Below the pieces are notes generated by a model. The model did not search any database. It was given only the letters and a program-made list of their open reading frames with translations, and had not been told where the DNA came from. Positions 55,076 to 64,000 of a DNA stretch of 64,000 nucleotides are shown here, in pieces. Location of the stretch: the NCBI GenBank assembly GCA_032622095.1, contig CP136067.1:43877549-43941548 (forward strand), read 5' to 3'. How positions within the stretch are numbered: the stretch's first letter is position 1; each line of letters starts with the position of its first letter. The translations under genes and the position numbers were made by a program. Origin of the DNA: Siphonodentalium dalli. Taxonomy: Eukaryota > Mollusca > Scaphopoda > Gadilida > Siphonodentaliidae.

Positions 55076-57338
55076 TTAACTCTTTCGCTGCCACCCGCCA
55101 CCACAGACGTACCCCCCAGTACCACGCATCCTTTTCATTTTTCCATGTATTTCAGGTATATATATGGGTAATACATTATATCTCAAGCAGTTTCTAATAT
55201 AATTAGTTGAAACTTCACATGTATATAGACATAGGTATACCCTGTCGAATGCCGCCGTGGACACGCCCACCAAGGTCAGGTGACATTGGTGGCCATCTTG
55301 GATTAGTGGCTATTTGCCGGTATATGTACAGTTTGTGTGGGTATGAATGGGTGTGTTGTTTGTTTTCTAATTTTCAACCCAATTATACGATGTCCAACAG
55401 TAAGGTACACAGGAGTAACCTATATGAACCCACTTTGGACATAAAATAAGTCACATGACCTTGGTGTCCATCTTGGATTTATGCAAGTTGCCACCTATTT
55501 GTAGCAAAATGAGATACAATGGAGCACTTTGTTGAGTTCGTGGTTTGTTGCTTGAATATTCCCTGATAGGTACAATTCCAAATATAGATATATAAGAAAT
55601 GAACGGCGGTTTCAATGTGGTCATGGGATTTTGACCGCGAGAAAAATTCAGCAAACTGTTTGCTGATTTTTTATTGCGGTCAAAACCCATGACCATGTTG
55701 AATCCGCCGTTTATTATTTATATTTATATACTTACGCTCTTTAAAACACTTCTCCAAATATGTCCGTTATTTTGTCAAAAAAACTTTTTTCAAATATCTC
55801 CGTTATTTCATTTATAAAAATAATTTCCTATTACTATATTTCGCCCTTAATTTCGCTATTTCGTTGTATTTTCCTATTTCGATTTTTCGTACTATTTCGC
55901 TGTATTTTCATATTTCGCTTTTTCGTTGTATTTCATATTTCGATAATTCGCTATATTTGACATACATGTATTATGGGATATGGGATTATATGACAACCAA
56001 CATTATGATAGTCAATCGAACATCTCGTGCCACCCGTGCTCGCGATTAGATGCCACTAGCCATCCAATCTTTCGAACCTCGATTACATATTGTTTGCTAT
56101 CAAATCCTTGGCGTATTGGCTGACTAGATACTCAAGCAGTCGGTAATGTCCGACAATCCCCGGTGATTTCCGGGACCAATGTGTTCATAAACCTATAAAC
56201 GACATTGGAAGTGACGTCACGTTACGTTCATAGGTTTATGAACGCATTGAATAAGGGGGCGTGTCTACCGTAACGCTATGGGGAAATCGGAAGAGATATT
56301 AGGGGTATGTAAATATATATATATAACCATACCCATATGTATATATACCTGCAGGGGGACATATGACCCTGCTCCGCCCCTTATAAGTCACGTGATCTTG
56401 ACGGCCATCTTGAATTTCAGGAAAATTGGGTTTTACGATGATTTATGTGAATTATATGGGTCACGCGGGCGTACGCATGTTCAACCCGCCAGCATAATTA
56501 ATTTAGTTGCCTGTTATCACCACTGGAAAACGATACAATAGACAAGGGTTGTTCAAAACCAGTAAAGGTGTATTATAAATAATAGGTATAAGTATCTTAT
56601 GCGCCGCAGGCGCCCCTCGATCATTAGAGTATAGAGGTTAGTTACCCACCCACCTCCCCATCCCGCCACCCATAGTATCTTATGCACCCTATAGAGGCTA
56701 CTGCCACATAAATAATAGGTATAAGTATCTTATGCGCCACAGGCGCCCCTCGATCATTAGAGTGTAGAGGTTAGTTACCCACCCACCTCCCCATCCCGCC
56801 ACCCATAGTATCTTATGCGCCGCAGGCGCCCCCATAGAGGCTACTGCCACATAAATAATAGGTATAAGTATCTTATGCGCCGCAGGCGCCCCTCGATCAT
56901 TAGAGTATAGAGGTTAGTTAAAAACCCACCTCCCCATGCCATCTTATGCGCCGCAGGCGCCCCTATAGACACTACTGCCCATATAAATAATAGGTAGGTA
57001 TAAGTATATCTTATGCGCCGCATTAGAGTATAGAGGTAATAACAATAACTTCTTCAGTCCTGAGTCTTTTGCAGCCATTTGCTAACAACAATGACGCAAT
57101 ATTCCGGCTCGGACTGTACTCCCATAATGTCAGAAATAGCATGACCTTGAGGACATTGTCGCTTTAAATTGTTTGCGCGCAACAGTACTACAGATAAATA
57201 CATTGTACACTGTCAAACATGCCGGAAAGAATAGAGTTATATCCCATACATTAGACTACATACCAAATTCGCAAAAATGCGCAATTGGCAGCGTCTTCGA
57301 AGTTCGCATTTATGCACGTTTGGCAGCGAAAGAGTTAA
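55076..57338. mobile_element. TTAA element of 2.26 kb (family P6)
   Basis: TTAACTCTTTCGCTGCCA on the left and TGGCAGCGAAAGAGTTAA on the right, inserted into the repeat of 54610/57339. It contains a palindrome at about 55596-55720 (ggtcatgggattttgaccgc), a tatttcg-rich stretch at 55780-55960 and a 140-bp tandem. No transposase, so it is non-autonomous. TTAA suggests piggyBac mobilisation. Confidence 0.75.
56565..57035. repeat. Tandem repeat of about 140 bp, 3.5 copies
   Basis: The unit contains ataaataataggtataagta, cttatgcgccgcaggcgccc and cgatcattagagtatagagg. Each unit also has a second gccgcaggcgcccc copy. Lies inside the P6 element. Confidence 0.85.
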
Positions 57339-57545
57339 TCTTGGCACTGATATTTAGTACCATGGGAACCTGTGCACCTGCGATTATGATGTCTGTCCGA
57401 CTTTTTTTTGTGGAGTTATTCCGCTTTTTCGACTTAGAACATTTTCGCAACATGCATAATTTTGTCCGTGCTTTTATATATTCCTACATTTTTCGGTCAA
57501 TAGGTTTAAGATTTGGGTTAGGGTTGTGGGGGGGGGGGGGTCATC
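57339..57545. repeat. Right part of the split 190-bp-unit repeat
   Basis: It continues gatatttagtaccatgggaa and cctgcgattatgatgtctgt after the P6 element and ends in a run of G's (about 57528-57540). Confidence 0.7.
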
Positions 57546-58934
57546 CTTAGTCCCATTGGGACAGTCACACCTCTAGTTGGCTTTGTCTCTTTTCCTTCTC
57601 TGGTGATTTCATTTATAAATTATAAATTTTCCAAATTTTGTAAAACCGTTCTGGGCCACTGCTCTCCGCCCTAAATTTATGACAAGTGAATAAGGAATCA
57701 CGTATCTGCACAAAATTGGGTCACTGTTCCATAATTCCCCCCTATTGTCATATGCTTTGCAGATTCTCTCTTCTTTCTTTTGTCATCCATACATTTGGTA
57801 CCAACTTCACTTTGTGATAAAATGTTATATGACTAATTGGTTTCAGACCATTTTTCTTTCAGCTCATCCTAATTTGACATATCAAAAAGCTTTTGATCAA
57901 TCAGTCAGCATTTCATTATGACTTTTTACTGTCATCCCGGAATGCTAGGTGTAATTTTTGCTAACACTACATGATGTGTTACCTGGTCAGACACCCACTT
58001 ACCACTTATTGGTTACCTATACAAAATATATGCTTTAATATATATCCACAGTTTTTACATTATCTACATGAGGGACCAGCCAAGAATTTTCTAATAGAGA
58101 GAAATAACATCTCAAAATTCATTTATTATGGAGAAATGGACTCCTGGAGAGTCAAAAAGGCTGAATATTAATTAATCACCTCAATCTCAGAATGCGTATG
58201 ATTTATTTTTATATTACACAATGAAATAACCCATTTCAAATCATATTACCATCAGTAAACACAAGTTTTAGTTACATTGGTACATGTATGTGCGTTTTTT
58301 TTTCTTCTGTTTGGACATACCGGAATGAATATTGGACTATCAGAGAAGGGGAGATCTCGAGGAGCATTTCTTTAAATAAGTTGAAATAACTTGTGCTCCG
58401 ATCCCCATTTAACATCCTTTGGCGTTATTTTCTTACACTTGTTGCTATTTTTTGTTATGTATGTGAATGCGATAAAATATGAAATGAGAACAAAATCTGA
58501 GAAGTCACTCCAAATTTCGTCGGAAATATAGGTGAAACATTTCTGGGATAAGTTATCTCCCACATTTTGCTCTTGTCTGGTTACTGCAGTAAAATAACAT
58601 TACATATTTACTTAAAATTACATGTACCTTGTACATGTATATATTTTATTTGGTATTCAGTCAGTTTCTTTCTCTTGGCAAGGGTTTGACATTGATAATA
58701 CAATAACTAGTTGAGGCTGTCACCCCTGTTTCCTTAATAAACTGCAATATATTAAAAAGTATGAGACTAAATTTTATTAAGTTATACGCTAAAGAAATAT
58801 TCAAAATTCCAACAATTTGGTCCTGCAAAAGCCACATTATAGCAGCCATGTTGTTAATTCTTGAATGACGGTAAAATGAGAATATGAGTCCTGAATTCCA
58901 GCTAACATGGGGTATTAATTCCGCATGTACCTCT
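57546..58934. other. AT-rich DNA, nothing recognised
   Basis: A short segment (aaatatatgctttaatatat, ccacagtttttacattat) repeats text at about 54437-54480. No coding or element ends recognised. Confidence 0.4.
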
Positions 58935-59149
58935 TTAACCCTTTCAGTGCCAAGTTCGATTTTTGTATCAACCCATATTTCCTTGATCATTTTTCAAATT
59001 TATTGATTATAATAATGTGATACATTGATGGAAAGAGCTCTAAGAGCTCTTTCCATCAATGTATCACATTATTATAATCAATAAGTTTGAAAAATGATCA
59101 AGGAAATATGGGTTGATACAAAAATCGGACTTGGCACTGAAAGGGTTAA
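58935..59149. mobile_element. TTAA hairpin MITE, family P2 (copy b, complete)
   Basis: A 215-bp near-perfect hairpin from TTAACCCTTTCAGTGCCAAG to CTTGGCACTGAAAGGGTTAA with its tip at ggaaagagctctaagagctc. It is the cleanest P2 copy. Confidence 0.92.
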
Positions 59150-59425
59150 TATCACATGAATCCCGCATACTGGAAAGAGGAGGGGGATTACAGCTTCCCA
59201 GTGTGATATGTTCAGATATTGTTTCATACTCATGGTTTAATTTCTCTCCATTCTGATAGGGTAACACGAAGTCCAAACGTGTTTTACGTTGGACACCATC
59301 ATATTTATCAGATTCATCACTTGGATTAAGCTATGGAAGTAAGACAAAATATACTTTGGAGGTCTTTCCCTCATGCTTTAATAGAGCTTGTTTAGAAGTT
59401 GTTGTCCCTTTAACCAACATTTTAA

Positions 59426-59661
59426 CTTTCTATACTAAATACTCATTTATGAGTAGTTCCTTTGGGAAGTGTTCAGATAATAAGTTCAACAATTGTTTGT
59501 TGAACTAATTATCTAGACATTTCCCATCAATGAATTTGAATGTTTTGCTTTTGTGAATGTTGTCTGCTTTTATAATCTGAACACCCCTCCAAATAAATAA
59601 TAGACCATTCCAATGTATACTTTTATAATTGACTGGGAGAGTTCATTTAGTATAGAAAGGG
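59426..59661. mobile_element. MITE family S copy (inverted relative to others)
   Basis: ctttctatactaaatactca to catttagtatagaaagg, with a palindrome around gttcaacaattgtttgttga. Compared with the copies at 30711 and 50951 it runs in the opposite direction. Confidence 0.7.
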
Positions 59662-59932
59662 ATAAATTAAAAATTTCTCAATTCAAATGCACACATGTAG
59701 CTCTGGCATTACCTATCAATTTGTACAAGAGATGTTGCTCAGCATTGTTATCCTTGATATGCAAGCGACACTTGTGTGAATGACTTTGTCGCACTTGTGC
59801 CATCGCAGAAAGATATAACTTTAGGCGGCACCTCTCATTCTCTCATATCGCTCCATGCACATTAGCAATCATACCATTTCGACAAACCCATTCACAAACT
59901 CATTTCTTTCTGTGTTTATTACACCCTACTCA

Positions 59933-60198
59933 TTAACCCTTTCATTGCCAGGGGCCGATCTCATCGGCCGTAATTTACGGTCTGTAAAATCGGACCTAAA
60001 AAAATAAAAAACATTTTTTTTTTTTAGATTTTTAAAAAATTATTAAAATTGTAAAAAATTGTAAAAAATAATGACAAATGATGAAAAATTGTTAGGCCAA
60101 TGCATTCTCTTATATATGCGAGGCGACCTATGGTCGACTCGCATATATAAGAGAATGCATTGGCACAGGGTATATGGACCTGGCACTCAAAGGGTTAA
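59933..60198. mobile_element. TTAA MITE, family P3 (copy d)
   Basis: TTAACCCTTTCATTGCCAGG to CCTGGCACTCAAAGGGTTAA, with ggccgatctcatcggcc and a cassette at 60097-60163. Its right TTAA is also the left TTAA of the next element. Confidence 0.85.
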
Positions 60199-60454
60199 CG
60201 CATTCATGACGGGAGCTGCTCTGGTGCAGCATTAAATATCCTGTGAATTCTGTTATATATGTGAGTCTCCCATAGGGAGCCTCGAATATATAACAGAATG
60301 CACTGGCTTACAAGGTCAAGGTAAATAAGTTAGGCCAATGTATTCTCTTATATATGCAAGGTTCCCTATGGGAAACTTGCACATATATTAAAAGAATGCA
60401 TTGGCACAGGGTTTTCACAAAAATTTAAGGAAGGTCCAGGCATGAAAGGGTTAA
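60195..60454. mobile_element. P4 MITE (complete) sharing a TTAA with the P3 copy
   Basis: TTAACGCATTCATGACGGGA to CCAGGCATGAAAGGGTTAA. Two cassettes (60241-60306, 60334-60404) with CTCCC/GGGAG and TTCCC/GGGAA stems, joined by the cttacaaggtcaaggtaaat spacer. Confidence 0.8.
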
Positions 60455-61270
60455 TTAAAAAAAAGACTTTCAATGTTTATTCAGCTCCTTCAGCTTTTTG
60501 TTTGCTTCATCTGTCTCAAGCACGCTCAAAGTAATGTAATTTTATCACTTATAATATATCTTTTGTAGCTTAAAACTGTTCAACTGTATATGTGATTTTA
60601 AAATTAATATTTAAACATCTGTTGTACTTTTGAATAACTTTCACTTATATAAATTACGTTGCTTAACATCACTCAACACAGGAGTTGTGTTCCAAAGAAA
60701 TTGAACACAACAACTACATGGACAGCATTTAGGACACATTTATGTACTGGGTACTGAATTCATGGTTCACACTGTCGGCCAGTTGGCAGATTTTTTTTAG
60801 AAAATGTTCAAAATAAATTTCATTTGGTCAAAATGTTTCAACAATTACCTCTGAATATATAATGGATTTGCTGAAAAGTAGGGCGCACTATCGGCACAGG
60901 TGTTTATCGTTAAGAAATTGAGTATAAAAAAATAATTAAAAACGTGTGAGAAAATTTACTGCAGCGCTCGTTTTTAAATTAAATCTTTTTAAATTATGTT
61001 TTTCCTTGTTTATTTTTACGACAAGCTCCTGTGACACCATGGGGGGGATACAATTACCATATTTTGTTTTATTTACCAAAACAATGATGATTAGCTGCTA
61101 CTATACTGCGTTTCTTAATGAAATGAATTAAAGATGCATAATCCAAATTAATGCTCCCAAATTACTATCTGTTAATTAATTGTGGTTGCAAAACTTCTCG
61201 GAGAACGTAACCTGGTAAATGACCATGCATGCAGTCAAATACTATTTTAGGTATAATTATTATAATATTA
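60455..61270. other. AT-rich DNA with a P5 end fragment
   Basis: At 61129-61175, ttaaagatgcataatccaaa and ctcccaaattactatctg match the left end of P5. Otherwise nothing recognised. Confidence 0.4.
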
Positions 61271-61449
61271 CAGTAATGCCCTAAATAATTTACTCCTTAA
61301 CCTCAGCAGAATTATGGGTAATTTTTCAGGATTAAGTCGGAAATCACTGAGAGCTATCCGATAAATGGCAACAAGCCATATTTCTGACTAAATCGTGAAA
61401 AATTACCCATAATTCTGCTGTGGTTAAGGAGTCGATTATTTAGGGCATG
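61271..61449. mobile_element. M1 MITE (copy k), degenerate right end
   Basis: CAGTAATGCCCTAAATAATT starts it; the right arm is complete to ttagggcatga but lacks the terminal bases. Part of the left distal arm is deleted. Confidence 0.75.
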
Positions 61450-61469
61450 ATCTAGTATAACTTCATGGC

Positions 61470-61823
61470 CAAGCCTGCAAATAGTGTGTCTTCATTTGCA
61501 GAATGAGGTCCCCAGAAGGTGAATTTAGTGGCACTTGGCGCTATCCCGCAACGTGGGCTAGCATCACCAAATTCACCTCGATTGGGCATTTTATCTTCTG
61601 AACATTAGGGAATATAGAAACTTCCCAAAAGTGAAAAAGTAACTAAAAACAATGTTAATTTGAAACTATAGATACTTCCCAGAAGATGACACCTAAGGCC
61701 TAAGCAGAATGAGGTCCCCAGAGGGTGAATTTTGTGATGCTAGCCCACTGCGGGATAGCATCACTAAATTCACCCTCTAGGAACCTCATTCTGCAATTGA
61801 CAGACGCACTATTTTCAGGCTTG
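61470..61823. mobile_element. H1 MITE (copy g) with exact 8-bp target duplication
   Basis: CAAGCCTGCAAATAG to TATTTTCAGGCTTG, flanked by TTCATGGC (61462-61469 and 61824-61831). It has the long spacer version like copy b, with one arm damaged near 61535-61570. Confidence 0.88.
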
Positions 61824-62294
61824 TTCATGGCATGGTCTAGGTTTCAGGTCTCACTGTCTCGTCAAACAGTCCTACGATAACCTTGTTTTTATGTCACCTG
61901 AGTGTCCCCGATTTGTTGTGGAGAAATGTATGTTTTGCTATATCTGATATTTTTACCTGTTGTTAGATAGATCCATGTAGAAAACTAACCGTGTTATCTG
62001 ATCTTGAACAGGCCAAATATCTACTAACAAGAAGTTCGACGTGGTAAGAACCGATTATGAATTGAATGTTTTGTGTCTCTAGGACTAGGCAGTGTTTGTG
62101 AGAATCATTTGTGAATGTAATTTCTTTATTTTCTTTTGTTTTATCACGGTGGAGAATCACTTGGTTTTGATGTTGGTGAGTACCATGCATACAAAATGGC
62201 CGAGGCTGGTGCAAAAGCACAAATTACATAATATATGAGGAACTGACGCAAAACATAGCATTTTGATTGTTACGAGCATATGGTAGTTTATTTT
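61824..62294. other. Unassigned DNA
   Basis: Contains an acceptor-like site (atcttgaacag at about 62001-62011) considered for a terminal exon. Otherwise nothing recognised. Confidence 0.35.
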
Positions 62295-62693
62295 TTAACC
62301 CTTTACCCAACAGAAGGGCCCTGTGCCAATGCATTCTCTTATATATGCGAGTCGACCATAGGTCGCCTCGCATATATAAGAGAATGCATTGGCTTAACAC
62401 ATTAAAAATTATAAAATTGCTAAAGAATGTAAGAAAAAATGGTAAAAAGTGTTAAAAAAAGATTTTTTTTAGGCCAAAGCATTCTCTTATATATGCGAGG
62501 CGACCTATGGTCGACTCGCATATATAAGAGAATGCATTGGCACAGGGCTAACTGTAACTATCACAATGTGGTCAAGGAGCCGGTTCCAATGATATCCATA
62601 TTTGTATGGTTCTATTGAGACAGACCGAAGATATTTTAGGCTGTTGAAGCTTTATTTGGTCGGTTTTGGCCGGTTTGTTGGGTAAAGGGTTAA
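62295..62693. mobile_element. TTAA MITE, family P1 (copy f, complete)
   Basis: 399 bp, TTAACCCTTTACCCAACAG to TGTTGGGTAAAGGGTTAA, cassettes at 62326-62392 and 62474-62540 in opposite orientation. Confidence 0.92.
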
Positions 62694-62894
62694 AGAAGTG
62701 ATACTTATTTGTTTGGAAGTACTTATTATGGTTTTATATAACATTCTGACTAAAGTTGCCAGTCAGAGGAGAACCCTAGACTGAAACTTTGGTCAGAATG
62801 TTAGAGCAAATAAATGTGAATTTTGACTCAAATGATGTATCAGCTTGTTTGAAAAATAGTATAGCATCTGCTCGTTGCTGACAAAATACTATGT

Positions 62895-63485
62895 AATATC
62901 TTAGGTTATCAGGGGGGGGTCGGAAAAAAAATTCAGGCACGTATGGCATTTTTTCCCTTTCGATCATTTTTTGTACCCAGCCACCCCCACCGCCAAATTT
63001 TTTTTCCGTTTTCGGCAGTTTTTTCCGACCATTTTTTGACACCCACCCCCCCTTTTAGCACTAAAACAGAGATTTGCGGGGGGAAATTCACTGTAAACAG
63101 CTGTATATGAATTTCTGTGCATACTATTTATCATGGATGTTAACATGGACATGTAAATAGGAATGAGTCATTTTGAGGTCATTCGGCCAAAAAAACATGG
63201 CTGCCAGTGGCCATCTTGGATTTCAAAATTTGCAACAAAATACAACACGATAACTGCCTGCAGTCAGTTTACCAGTTAGAATTACATTATTTCTCTCATT
63301 CAAAGTGGTTTTGAAGCCCAACTCATTGCCAAAACACTAAAAAACAAGCAGGAATTTTTTTTTTTAGTTGCGGAAAAAATTGCTTGTTGGTGGCTTTGAC
63401 CACCCACCCACCCCGGCATACGTGCCGGAAGAAATTTTTTCACCCCCCCCCCTGAGGTTATTACCTTTTTCCTCGTTTCTGATTG
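62895..63485. mobile_element. Possible inverted-repeat element with G/C-run ends
   Basis: Left ggttatcaggggggggtcgg with caggcacgtatggcattttt roughly pairs with right aaattttttcacccccccccc and ggcatacgtgccgg. Between them lie C-rich runs and a copy of the 163-bp unit of 7985 (63120-63230). Ends are not precise. Confidence 0.4.
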
Positions 63486-64000
63486 CGTTTTTGATCGCCT
63501 CGTCCATTTTAAATGAGTGGTACTCATCAACTCGAAACCACGTGAATCCCGACCGAGTTTTATAAAGGCACACATGATGTACTGGTTTCAAATTATTTCT
63601 ATATAAACCCTTGTAATAGTATAAATATTTATTAATGATCTATATAAACCCATGTAGTAGTATAACGTTTTGTTAATGATATATGACATAAAATGACAAA
63701 CATATTCATCCCACCATGATTGTTATAGAAAATAATTCAGAAGACTTTGCATTTTTTTTCCACAATGCATTGCGCAGCACTGAAATGAAAATTGCCAGAG
63801 TAAATTCTCTTGCTTTTGTTGAAAAAGTAAAAAAAATATGTCATAAAACAATAATTATTTATAGGACTATAATGGTACTGTATATAATATAGAATATGAT
63901 AAATAATATAATTTGGGGCTTCAAACATTCTGTGGGCCTTTATAGATGGATTATCTCTTCCTAAATACGTTCTATATAGTTTCCATGCTCTCCGGGTATA
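63486..64000. other. AT-rich DNA; start of another 18521-type element at the edge
   Basis: From about 63940, tatagatggattatctcttc and cgttctatatagtttccatg match the left end of the 18521-19049 / 11370-12130 element type. Before that nothing is recognised beyond a weak duplication of ctatataaacccttgtaat. Confidence 0.5.

Overview
The window is animal nuclear DNA. It is AT-rich and intron-rich, and most of it is non-autonomous transposable elements. One host gene is recognisable: a metazoan (type II) chitin synthase on the + strand. Seven coding exons lie between 1919 and 36254 with GT..AG boundaries and matching phases, giving about 995 residues. Both gene ends are missing: exon 1 of this set continues an upstream exon, and the large exon ending at 36254 finishes at a clean splice donor with no stop. 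The protein features (GEDRW, QRRRW, a transmembrane block, SWGTRE, a C-terminal LRN block with two more membrane spans) and the repeat types (hairpin MITEs, Helitrons with a CTRR end, SINE-like tails) suggest a lophotrochozoan, most likely a marine mollusc. The species cannot be read from the sequence.

Layout: 1-1918 upstream intron with a TTAA MITE end and an unidentified GC-richer block. 1919-20306 exons A-E, with introns holding a nested inverted-repeat element (5103-7054), a 163-bp tandem repeat (7985-8535) and a 1.1-kb array of 23-bp minisatellite units (17041-18143). 20307-30431 is one 10-kb intron with TTAA MITEs, a 4.3-kb inverted-repeat element (copy A), a long hairpin and a retroelement remnant. 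30432-36254 holds exons F and G. 36255-64000 is probably a further intron or the 3' flank. It contains a hAT remnant (BED-finger start codon region) invaded by a second copy (B) of the 4-5-kb element, two head-to-tail Helitron-like elements, a degenerate satellite interrupted by a MITE, a 2.3-kb TTAA element inside another repeat, and many MITEs.

The most unusual pattern is a 67-bp hairpin cassette (begins CCAATGCATTCTCTTATATA). About two dozen copies sit inside several otherwise different MITE families. The cassette keeps one T.C (or G.A) mismatch in its stem while the loop-proximal base pairs change in a compensatory way. MITEs also crowd the chitin synthase exons: one begins 7 bases inside an intron, one ends 20 bases before an exon, and one has destroyed a duplicate of exon D. 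No tRNA, rRNA or CRISPR and no second intact protein gene was seen.
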